The notes below the pieces were generated by a model. That model saw nothing but the letters and a program-made list of their open reading frames with translations. It was not told where the DNA came from and made no database searches. From assembly GCA_022457155.1 (NCBI GenBank), contig JAJGOT010000351.1, positions 1 to 64,000 on the forward strand: 64,000 nucleotides of DNA, read 5' to 3'. The stretch comes from Cladopsammia gracilis (taxonomy: Eukaryota; Cnidaria; Anthozoa; Scleractinia; Dendrophylliidae). The translations under genes were made by a program, and so were the position numbers. Positions 40,201-52,200 of the stretch are shown here, one piece after another; the first letter of the stretch is position 1; each line of letters begins with the position of its first letter.

Positions 40201-43200
40201 TTTGTCAATGGCTAGGAATGAAAAATAAGTATTACCTGACTGACAACCCAAGAGTTCCATCCTCATAGAAATATGTCCATACCAAGTTTTGGGATGCACA
40301 CGAACGTAGCGTGCTTTGAAGGGTGGTGACATAATGTGTAACAATACGGTGTTGCGGTCACTGTTTCCTTTAAGGACCTGTAGTTATGAAAAGTAAGCAC
40401 AATATATTTAACTTCTAATTGAATTAGTAGTCATCTTTTTGTGGTCGTCAGGGTAATTACAATTTTAATGCATGATAAGTTCATGTTTCCTTCGTTATGG
40501 ACCGATTACATAGGAATTGCTTTTTGTTGCAATTGCTTGATTAAGTGATATTCTATTGCAGCCGTGATTGGCGGATTAAGGACCACTTTGCTTTGGTTTG
40601 AAAATGCTCTATCTTCACTGATTTATATACATTGACTCCATACCAGGTTTCGTCTGTAGCTTGTGAAGGTAGTGCCGTCGTCACTGTAGGAGACGGTGTA
40701 GCTTGTAACCCATTGGTTTGCATCTTCTCGTCCCTGGATCTTTATTCCTGTCACCTTTGTTCTTTGTCCAAGATCCACCTGCAGCCACTGTTTGGCGTTA
40801 TTGTGCCTGGCGGACCATGCGCCAGTTTTTCCTCCTCCAGCCCTGAAGTTCAGTCTGCCGTTGGAGGCGCCGTGTGAACTATGCCACTCCGACGAAGCTG
40901 TGACCTGAGCATCGGTTATGTCTTTGCTTTGCATCCCGAGAGGGTCTTGACATTCTGTAAAAAGGCAACAACTTTTATTTAGCGGACCCCATTGCGTGTT
41001 CTATTGCAAGTAATGCCGTAACTGCTCGGCGTAAATTATCCACCTGATGTCAAACAGATCATCAGTGGAAGACGGCTAATAGGAGATAACACCTGGGAAA
41101 CTGGAATGCTGTTGTTCTTGATGAGCTAAGCAGCAAATCTCCATCGTTATCAAAATGTAAGATTTTGAGCTGCAAATGCCTTACTCATTTTATGGCGGTT
41201 TGCCTTCCCTAAGTGATCATTTAGTAAAAACTATGGGAGCCTAGCTGAGCAAGAAACTTTCAAATACGTGTCGCCTCTAGTGTGTTCATTTTAAGAAGAA
41301 GGTTGTTGTATTTTAGTCTTTCCTCTGTCTTAATAACCCAACTCAAGCGGCCTTCTAGATAGGCTAAGATAAAAATCATGATGCGGTTCTTTGAAGATGC
41401 TTGTTAAACCGCGATTGCGCTGTATTTCTTGAAAGGCTAAATTTCCCTTCGCAAACTTTGATTCGCGTACAAGTTCATGTGCACATCTATTTGTGGCACC
41501 GTGACGGCTTGATATTATGTAAATACCAATAGCCTGTTTGTCAATGGCTAGGAATGAAAAATAAGTATTACCTGACTGACAACCCAAGAGTTCCATCCTC
41601 ATAGAAATATGTCCATACCAAGTTTTGGGATGCACACGAACGTAGCGTGCTTTGAAGGGTGGTGACATAATGTGTAACAATACGGTGTTGCGGTCACTGT
41701 TTCCTTTAAGGACCTGTTGTTATGAAAAGTAAGCACAATATATTTAACTTCTAATTGAATTAGTAGTCATCTTTTTGTGGTCGTCAGGGTAATTACAATT
41801 TTAATGCATGATAAGTTCATGTTTCCTTCGTTATGGACCGATTACATAGGAATTGCTTTGAGTTGCAATTGCTTGATTAAGTGATATTCTATTGCAGCCG
41901 TGATTGGCGGAATAAGGACCACTTTGCTTTGGTTTGAAAATGCTCTATCTTCACTGATTTATATACATTGACTCCATACCAGGTTTCGTCTGTAGCTTGT
42001 GAAGGTAGTGCCGTCGTCACTGTAGGAGACGGTGTAGCTTGTAATCCATTGGTTTGCATCTTCTCGTCCCTGGATCTTTATTCCTGTCACCTTTGTTCTT
42101 TGTCCAAGATCCACCTGCAGCCACTGTTTGGCGTTATTGTGCCTGGCGGACCATGCGCCAGTTTTTCCTCCTCCAGCCCTGAAGTTCAGTCTGCCGTTGG
42201 AGGCGCCGTGTGAACTATGCCACTCCGACGAAGCTGTGACCTGAGCATCGGTTATGTCTTTGCTTTGCATCCCGAGAGGGTCTTGACATTCTGTAAAAAG
42301 GTAACAACTTTTATTTAGCGGACCCCATTGCGTGTTCTTTTGCAAGTAATGCCGTAACTGCTCGGCGTAAATTGACCACCTGATGTCAAACAGATCATCA
42401 GTGGAAAACGGCTAATAGGAGATAACACCTGGGAAACTGGAATGCTGTTGTTCTTGATGAGCTAAGCAGCAAATCTCCATCGTTATCAAAATGTAAGATT
42501 TTGAGCTGCAAATGCCTTACTCATTTTATGGTATATTTGCCAAGTCGCAGTTACAGCAAATCCGAATTTAGCCTATGAATTGCTCATATTTGTTACTTGG
42601 TTCGTGTATGATAATAAAGGGAGTTGTCCTTAAGTTGCACACAACGCGTTTGATGTAAACCATTCGTCTTTGGCCACATTCTTTCACCGCGGTTTGCCTT
42701 CCCTAAGTGATCATTTAGTAAAAAGGAAGGGAGCCTAGCTGAGCAAGAAACTTTCAAATACGTGTCGCCTCTAGTGTGTTCATTTTAAGAAGGTTGTTGT
42801 ATTTTAGTCTTTCCTCTGTCTTAATAACCCAACTCAAGCGGCCTTCTAGATAGGCTAAGATAAAAATCATGATGCGGTTCTTTGAAGATGCTTGTTAAAC
42901 CGCGATTGCGCTGTATTTCTTGAAAGGCTAAATTTCCCTTCGCAAACTTTGATTCGCGTACAAGTTCATGTGCACATCTATTTGTGGCGCCGTGACGGAT
43001 TGATATTATGTTAATACCAATAGCCTGTTTGTCAATGGCTGGGAATGAAAAATAAGTATTACCTGACTGACAACCCAAGAGTTCCATCCTCATAGAAATA
43101 TGTCCATACCAAGTTTTGGGATGCACACGAACGTAGCGTGCTTTGAAGGGTGGTGACATAATGTGTAACAATACGGTGTTGCGGTCACTGTTTCCTTTAA

Positions 43201-46200
43201 GGACCTGTTGTTATGAAAAGTAAGCACAATATATTTAACTTCTAATTGAATTAGTAGTCATCTTTTTGTGGTCGTCAGGGTAATTACAATTTTAATGCAT
43301 GATAAGTTCATGTTTCCTTCGTTATGGACCGATTACATAGGAATTGCTTTGAGTTGCAATTGCTTGATTAAGTGATATTCTATTGCAGCCGTGATTGGCG
43401 GAATAAGGACCACTTTGCTTTGGTTTGAAAATGCTCTATCTTCACTGATTTATATACATTGACTCCATACCAGGTTTCGTCTGTAGCTTGTGAAGGTAGT
43501 GCCGTCGTCACTGTAGGAGACGGTGTAGCTTGTAACCCATTGGTTTGCATCTTCTCGTCCCTGGATCTTTATTCCTGTCACCTTTGTTCTTTGTCCAAGA
43601 TCCACCTGCAGCCACTGTTTGGCGTTATTGTGCCTGGCGGACCATGCGCCAGTTTTTCCTCCTCCAGCCCTGAAGTTCAGTCTGCCGTTGGAGGCGCCGT
43701 GTGAACTATGCCACTCCGACGAAGCTGTGACCTGAGCATCGGTTATGTCTTTGCTTTGCATCCCGAGAGGGTCTTGACATTCTGTAAAAAGGCAACAACT
43801 TTTATTTAGCGGACCCCATTGCGTGTTCTTTTGCAAGTAATGCCGTAACTGCTCGGCGTAAATTGACCACCTGATGTCAAACAGATCATCAGTGGAAAAC
43901 GGCTAATAGGAGATAACACCTGGGAAACTGGAATGCTGTTGTTCTTGATGAGCTAAGCAGCAAATCTCCATCGTTATCAAAATGTAAGATTTTGAGCTGC
44001 AAATGCCTTACTCATTTTATGGTATATTTGCCAAGTCGCAGTTACAGCAAATCCGAATTTAGCCTATGAATTGCTCATATTTGTTACTTGGTTCGTGTAT
44101 GATAATAAAGGGAGTTGTCCTTAAGTTGCACACAACGCGTTTGATGTAAACCATTCGTCTTTGGCCACATTTTTTCACCGCGGTTTGCCTTCCCTAAGTG
44201 ATCATTTAGTAAAAAGGAAGGGAGCCTAGCTGAGCAAGAAACTTTCAAATACGTGTCGCCTCTAGTGTGTTCATTTTAAGAAGGTTGTTGTATTTTAGTC
44301 TTTCCTCTGTCTTAATAACCAAACTCAAGCGGCCTTCTAGATAGGCTAAGATGAAAATCATGATGCGGTTCTTTGAAGATGCTTGTTAAACCGCGATTGC
44401 GCTGTATTTCTTGAAAGGCTAAATTTCCCTTCGCAAACTTTGATTCGCGTACAAGTTCATGTGCACATCTATTTGTGGCACCGTGACGGCTTGATATTAT
44501 GTAAATACCAATAGCCTGTTTGTCAATGGCTAGGAATGAAAAATAAGTATTACCTGACTGACAACCCAAGAGTTCCATCCTCATAGAAATATGTCCATAC
44601 CAAGTTTTGGGATGCACACGAACGTAGCGTGCTTTGAAGGGTGGTGACATAATGTGTAACAATACGGTGTTGCGGTCACTGTTTCCTTTAAGGACCTGTT
44701 GTTATGAAAAGTAAGCACAATATATTTAACTTCTAATTGAATTAGTAGTCATCTTTTTGTGGTCGTCAGGGTAATTACAATTTTAATGCATGATAAGTTC
44801 ATGTTTCCTTCGTTATGGACCGATTACATAGGAATTGCTTTGAGTTGCAATTGCTTGATTAAGTGATATTCTATTGCAGCCGTGATTGGCGGAATAAGGA
44901 CCACTTTGCTTTGGTTTGAAAATGCTCTATCTTCACTGATTTATATACATTGACTCCATACCAGGTTTCGTCTGTAGCTTGTGAAGGTAGTGCCGTCGTC
45001 ACTGTAGGAGACGGTGTAGCTTGTAACCCATTGGTTTGCATCTTCTCGTCCCTGGATCTTTATTCCTGTCACCTTTGTTCTTTGTCCAAGATCCACCTGC
45101 AGCCACTGTTTGGCGTTATTGTGCCTGGCGGACCATGCGCCAGTTTTTCCTCCTCCAGCCCTGAAGTTCAGTCTGCCGTTGGAGGCGCCGTGTGAACTAT
45201 GCCACTCCGACGAAGCTGTGACCTGAGCATCGGTTATGTCTTTGCTTTGCATCCCGAGAGGGTCTTGACATTCTGTAAAAAGGCAACAACTTTTATTTAG
45301 CAGACCCCATTGCGTGTTCTTTTGCAAGTAATGCCGTAACTGCTCGGCGTAAATTGACCACCTGATGTCAAACAGATCATCAGTGGAAAACGGCTAATAG
45401 GAGATAACACCTGGGAAACTGGAATGCTGTTGTTCTTGATGAGCTAAGCAGCAAATCTCCATCGTTATCAAAATGTAAGATTTTGAGCTGCAAATGCCTT
45501 ACTCATTTTATGGTATATTTGCCAAGTCGCAGTTACAGCAAATCCGAATTTAGCCTGTGAATTGCTCATATTTGTTACTTGGTTCGTGTATGATAATAAA
45601 GGGAGTTGTCCTTAAGTTGCACACAACGCGTTTGATGTAAACCATTCGTCTTTGGCCACATTTTTTCACCGCGGTTTGCCTTCCCTAAGTGATCATTTAG
45701 TAAAAAGGAAGGGAGCCTAGCTGAGCAAGAAACTTTCAAATACGTGTCGCCTCTAGTGTGTTCATTTTAAGAAGGTTGTTGTATTTTAGTCTTTCCTCTG
45801 TCTTAATAACCAAACTCAAGCGGCCTTCTAGATAGGCTAAGATGAAAATCATGATGCGGTTCTTTGAAGATGCTTGTTAAACCGCGATTGCGCTGTATTT
45901 CTTGAAAGGCTAAATTTCCCTTCGCAAACTTTGATTCGCGTACAAGTTCATGTGCACATCTATTTGTGGCACCGTGACGGCTTGATATTATGTAAATACC
46001 AATAGCCTGTTTGTCAATGGCTAGGAATGAAAAATAAGTATTACCTGACTGACAACCCAAGAGTTCCATCCTCATAGAAATATGTCCATACCAAGTTTTG
46101 GGATGCACACGAACGTAGCGTGCTTTGAAGGGTGGTGACATAATGTGTAACAATACGGTGTTGCGGTCACTGTTTCCTTTAAGGATCTGTTGTTATGAAA

Positions 46201-49200
46201 AGTAAGCACAATATATTTAACTTCTAATTGAATTAGTAGTCATCTTTTTGTGGTCGTCAGGGTAATTACAATTTTAATGCATGATAAGTTCATGTTTCCT
46301 TCGTTATGGACCGATTACATAGGAATTGCTTTGAGTTGCAATTGCTTGATTAAGTGATATTCTATTGCAGCCGTGATTGGCGGAATAAGGACCACTTTGC
46401 TTTGGTTTGAAAATGCTCTATCTTCACTGATTTATATACATTGACTCCATACCAGGTTTCGTCTGTAGCTTGTGAAGGTAGTGCCGTCGTCACTGTAGGA
46501 GACGGTGTAGCTTGTAACCCATTGGTTTGCATCTTCTCGTCCCTGGATCTTTATTCCTGTCACCTTTGTTCTTTGTCCAAGATCCACCTGCAGCCACTGT
46601 TTGGCGTTATTGTGCCTGGCGGACCATGCGCCAGTTTTTCCTCCTCCAGCCCTGAAGTTCAGTCTGCCGTTGGAGGCGCCGTGTGAACTATGCCACTCCG
46701 ACGAAGCTGTGACCTGAGCATCGGTTATGTCTTTGCTTTGCATCCCGAGAGGGTCTTGACATTCTGTAAAAAGGCAACAACTTTTATTTAGCGGACCCCA
46801 TTGCGTGTTCTATTGCAAGTAATGCCCTAACTGCTGGGCGTAAATTATCCACCTGATGTCAAACAGATCATCAGTGGAAGACGGCTAATAGGAGATAACA
46901 CCTGGGAAACTGGAATGCTGTTGTTCTTGATGAGCTAAGCAGCAAATCTCCATCGTTATCAAAATGTAAGATTTTGAGCTGCAAATGCCTTACTCATTTT
47001 ATGGTATATTTGCCAAGTCGCAGTTACAGCAAATCCGAATTTAGCCTGTGAATTGCTCATATTTGTTACTTGGTTCGTGTATGATAATAAAGGGAGTTGT
47101 CCTTAAGTTGCACACAAATGCAACGCGTTTGATGTAAACCATTCGTCTTTGGCCACATTTTTTCACCGCGGTTTGCCTTCCCTAAGTGATCATTTAGTAA
47201 AAAGGAAGGGAGCCTAGCTGAGCAAGAAACTTTCAAATACGTGTCGCCTCTAGTGTGTTCATTTTAAGAAGGTTGTTGTATTTTAGTCTTTCCTCTGTCT
47301 TAATAACCAAACTCAAGCGGCCTTCTAGATAGGCTAAGATAAAAATCATGATGCGGTTCTTTGAAGATGCTTGTTAAACCGCGATTGCGCTGTATTTCTT
47401 GAAAGGCTAAATTTCCCTTCGCAGACTTTGATTCGCGTACAAGTTTATGTGCACATCTATTTCTGGCACCGTGACGGCTTGATATTATGTAAATACCAAT
47501 AGCCTGTTTGTCAATGGCTAGGAATGAAAAATAAGTATTACCTGACTGACAACCCAAGAGTTCCATCCTCATAGAAATATGTCCATACCAAGTTTTGGGA
47601 TGCACACGAACGTAGCGTGCTTTGAAGGGTGGTGACATAATGTGTAACAATACGGTGTTGCGGTCACTGTTTCCTTTAAGGACCTGTTGTTATGAAAAGT
47701 AAGCACAATATATTTAACTTCTAATTGAATTAGTAGTCATCTTTTTGTGGTCGTCAGGGTAATTACAATTTTAATGCATGATAAGTTCATGTTTCCTTCG
47801 TTATGGACCGATTACATAGGAATTGCTTTGAGTTGCAATTGCTTGATTAAGTGATATTCTATTGCAGCCGTGATTGGCGGAATAAGGACCACTTTGCTTT
47901 GGTTTGAAAATGCTCTATCTTCACTGTTTTATATACATTGACTCCATACCAGGTTTCGTCTGTAGCTTGTGAAGGTAGTGCCGTCGTCACTGTAGGAGAC
48001 GGTGTAGCTTGTAACCCATTGGTTTGCATCTTCTCGTCCCTGGATCTTTATTCCTGTCACCTTTGTTCTTTGTCCAAGATCCACCTGCAGCCACTGTTTG
48101 GCGTTATTGTGCCTGGCGGACCATGCGCCAGTTTTTCCTCCTCCAGCCCTGAAGTTCAGTCTGCCGTTGGAGGCGCCGTGTGAACTATGCCACTCCGACG
48201 AAGCTGTGACCTGAGCATCGGTTATGTCTTTGCTTTGCATCCCGAGAGGGTCTTGACATTCTGTAAAAAGGCAACAACTTTTATTTAGCGGACCCCATTG
48301 CGTGTTCTATTGCAAGTAATGCCCTAACTGCTCGGCGTAAATTATCCACCTGATGTCAAACAGATCATCAGTGGAAGACGGCTAATAGGAGATAACACCT
48401 GGGAAACTGGAATGCTGTTGTTCTTGATGAGCTAAGCAGCAAATCTCCATCGTTATCAAAATGTAAGATTTTGAGCTGCAAATGCCTTACTCATTTTATG
48501 GCGGTTTGCCTTCCCTAAGTGATCATTTAGTAAAAACTATGGGAGCCTAGCTGAGCAAGAAACTTTCAAATACGTGTCGCCTCTAGTGTGTTCATTTTAA
48601 GAAGAAGGTTGTTGTATTTTAGTCTTTCCTCTGTCTTAATAACCCAACTCAAGCGGCCTTCTAGATAGGCTAAGATAAAAATCATGATGCGGTTCTTTGA
48701 AGATGCTTGTTAAACCGCGATTGCGCTGTATTTCTTGAAAGGCTAAATTTCCCTTCGCAAACTTTGATTCGCGTACAAGTTCATGTGCACATCTATTTGT
48801 GGCACCGTGACGGCTTGATATTATGTAAATACCAATAGCCTGTTTGTCAATGGCTAGGAATGAAAAATAAGTATTACCTGACTGACAACCCAAGAGTTCC
48901 ATCCTCATAGAAATATGTCCATACCAAGTTTTGGGATGCACACGAACGTAGCGTGCTTTGAAGGGTGGTGACATAATGTGTAACAATACGGTGTTGCGGT
49001 CACTGTTTCCTTTAAGGACCTGTTGTTATGAAAAGTAAGCACAATATATTTAACTTCTAATTGAATTAGTAGTCATCTTTTTGTGGTCGTCAGGGTAATT
49101 ACAATTTTAATGCATGATAAGTTCATGTTTCCTTCGTTATGGACCGATTACATAGGAATTGCTTTGAGTTGCAATTGCTTGATTAAGTGATATTCTATTG

Positions 49201-52200
49201 CAGCCGTGATTGGCGGAATAAGGACCACTTTGCTTTGGTTTGAAAATGCTCTATCTTCACTGATTTATATACATTGACTCCATACCAGGTTTCGTCTGTA
49301 GCTTGTGAAGGTAGTGCCGTCGTCACTGTAGGAGACGGTGTAGCTTGTAACCCATTGGTTTGCATCTTCTCGTCCCTGGATCTTTATTCCTGTCACCTTT
49401 GTTCTTTGTCCAAGATCCACCTGCAGCCACTGTTTGGCGTTATTGTGCCTGGCGGACCATGCGCCAGTTTTTCCTCCTCCAGCCCTGAAGTTCAGTCTGC
49501 CGTTGGAGGCGCCGTGTGAACTATGCCACTCCGACGAAGCTGTGACCTGAGCATCGGTTATATCTTTGCTTTGCATCCCGAGAGGGTCTTGACATTCTGT
49601 AAAAAGGTAACAACTTTTATTTAGCGGACCCCATTGCGTGTTCTTTTGCAAGTAATGCCGTAACTGCTCGGCGTAAATTATCCACCTGATGTAGGCGATA
49701 ACACGTGGGAGAAATAAAGCATGCTGTAATTTTTGACGAGCTAAGCAGTAAATCTATATCGTTATCAAAATGTAAGAATTTGAGCTGCAAATGTGTTAAG
49801 CATTGTTTGGTATATTTACCATATCGCAGTTACATTTACGGAAAGTCGACGTTAGGCTATGGATTGGTCATATTTTGTTACTAGGTGCGTGTATGATAAT
49901 AAAAGGAGTTGTCCTTATGTTACACACAGCGTGTTTGATGAAGACCGTTTGTCTCACTTTTGCCACTTTCTTGCACCGCAGTTTGCCTTCCATAAGTGAT
50001 CATTAAGTGACAAGAAGCTGTACACAGCTTGAAATCGTGGCGCCTTTAACTCATTGCAGCATTGATTCCCGAGTGTTTGGAGTGCTTTTACGGAGAAACA
50101 TAAGCTTAAAATTATGTCTAATAAAGGGCTCCTAAGAGCTAACCCGTGAAAAAGAAATGCCAACGTTCAACGCAATATCGGTTGAAAAATCATTTTAGAT
50201 CGATTTTAATGTTGCATTAAAGACTCCAGATGCGGAACATCTGTAGTTGAAATATTATTACATTCTAATAACGGCAAAGGGTAAAGAAAGGATCACTGGA
50301 TTCTAAAGTAGTAAAATAGTGATCCAGCCTCTTTTAAATATTGCACAAGAGGCCAACTAAAAAGGGCATTTTTCGCCTGTCTGAGGTCTCTGGCAGGGGT
50401 AAATATTAAAATATTGTCCTGCTTGGAATATATAAATCCAAAACAGCTGAAACCTATATTTTCTAAAATAGTTTTCTAAGGTCTTTTTTGTGGGAAAGTT
50501 TTGGCGATCTCGATTTTTCTGTCTTGCATGGCTGTAGTTGGTATTTAGGGAAAGTCCGTCATAAAACACAACTATTGCAGGAACGAACACAATATCAAAC
50601 GGTCATATCCATCCATGAACTGTGCATGAATTCGCACCTTGGCTTTGATGTTAAGTTTCTATCTCTAAATGTCAGAGGGCTGAATAAGTCAATTCGATTT
50701 TCAGATGGTTGCATAACCAGAAACTTCAGTTCGCATTCTTGCAAGAAACGTACAGCTCTAAAAACTGCGCGTATATATCTAGGAAGCCGAGTGGGGCGGA
50801 AAAGCTTTTTTCAGCCACGGCACCTCACAGCAAAGGTGTAATGATTCTAATTAATCCGAGCTTAGACTTTCAAGTAAATACGAGCATTTCTGATAAAAAC
50901 GGAGGTTTTTAATTCTAGATTTAGTCATTGACGGGACGCATCTTATACTTGTAAACATTTATGCTCCAAACGATACCAGTCAACAGGTAGCTTTCTTCAA
51001 AGATATCGAAAACTACCTCTCAGAATTTTCGCAAGAAAACATTGTAGTTGCCGGTGACTTTAATTGCGCTTTGTCCTAAAAAGACAAAAAAGGCGGGAAC
51101 CCAGTGTCGAAGAAGGCTCTCGTGATTAAAGAAATCGAGCATTTAGCCAACCAATACAATTTAACAGACATTTGGCGCGACCGTAATCCGCAAACAGACC
51201 GATTCACGTGGAGAAACAAGTCCTTCAAAATTCAATGCGCCCAGATTTCTAATTTCGAAAGAGCTTATTAAGCAAGTACTGTCGTGTAACATTTTAAACG
51301 CTCCCGAATCAGACCATTCCGCTATTACGCTCCACCTTATATCTGAAGAGCTAAGCAATACAAAGGTCCTGGGTTCTGGAAATTCAACAGTTCCTTGCTT
51401 GAAGATGATGTATACATCGATAAGCTCATCTTCCAAAACAAGTACGTACTGTGACATCGATGATTTGGGATTAAAATGGGACCTAATTAAGACGGAAATT
51501 CGCGGTTTCACGGTCAAATACTCCAAAGTCAAGGCCAAAAAGAGAAAAAGTGAAGAAATACTGAGTCAGGCAGTGAGTCAGCAACAAATTTTGACCATGT
51601 GATGACATAAATCGTGGTAAATAAGAGTCCACACAACGGAAAACCGGTGTAAATTTGTTTTTTACAACAATATTTAGAAAAAAATACAAGGAAAAATCGA
51701 AGTCTTGTTACAAAACGTGACAGCAAAGAAAGAGCAAGCGTTGTCTATAACTTTCTCGCAATCTGATTGGTTATTTTCAAGCGCGCGTGATGTTAGCGTC
51801 AGCACCGTTGTCTGGACTCTCATTTACCACTCACATCAGATTGCGAGTTTAGCGGCAATTGTGGTAAAAACCCTTCACTACTTTTTTCGGTTTATTGAAT
51901 GCCATCCCCCAAAAATGGAAAGTAAACTTTCGCAGCACGCTTCCTTCAAAGGTACAGCCTCTTTCAATTTCATCCACTAAAAGTGCATATTTGACTCTAG
52001 GTAGCAAGTCTTATTCGGTTCCAACCGCTGAGAGTGAAATTCTAAACCATGGCTTCACCACAAAAGACATAAAAAACGTCTATATGCTCCCTTTCCGAGC
52101 CTTGCAAGAACCAAAGCTTATAATCTTCCAGTTCAAAATTATTCACAACATCCTACCAACGCAGTCCAGTTTGTTTCTCGCAGGTATAAAGGACAGTGAT

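Larger units (their letters stand above)
16665..49692 (-). repeat. Homogenised tandem array of 23 FA58C units
   Basis: Units repeat every 1491 bp (standard), 1497 bp (6-bp insertion aatgca) or 1336 bp (158-bp intron deletion plus a retained aag). From low to high coordinate the 22 spacings are: 1491 x2, 1336 x3, 1491, 1497, 1491 x5, 1497, 1336, 1491, 1497, 1336, 1491 x3, 1497, 1336. Introns are as similar between units as exons, which points to recent amplification or conversion. Homology to the standard unit falls sharply past 49692 and below 16665. Confidence 0.95.

Noticed and set aside
16741..48986. 116-codon open frames over exon B reaching into the next intron
   Set aside because: Only the part up to the GTAATAC donor is homologous to FA58C; the rest reads through intron.
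17378..49519. 81-codon open frames on the plus strand opposite every FA58C exon A
   Set aside because: They are exact antisense shadows of the minus-strand exons, with no splice-site or domain support of their own.
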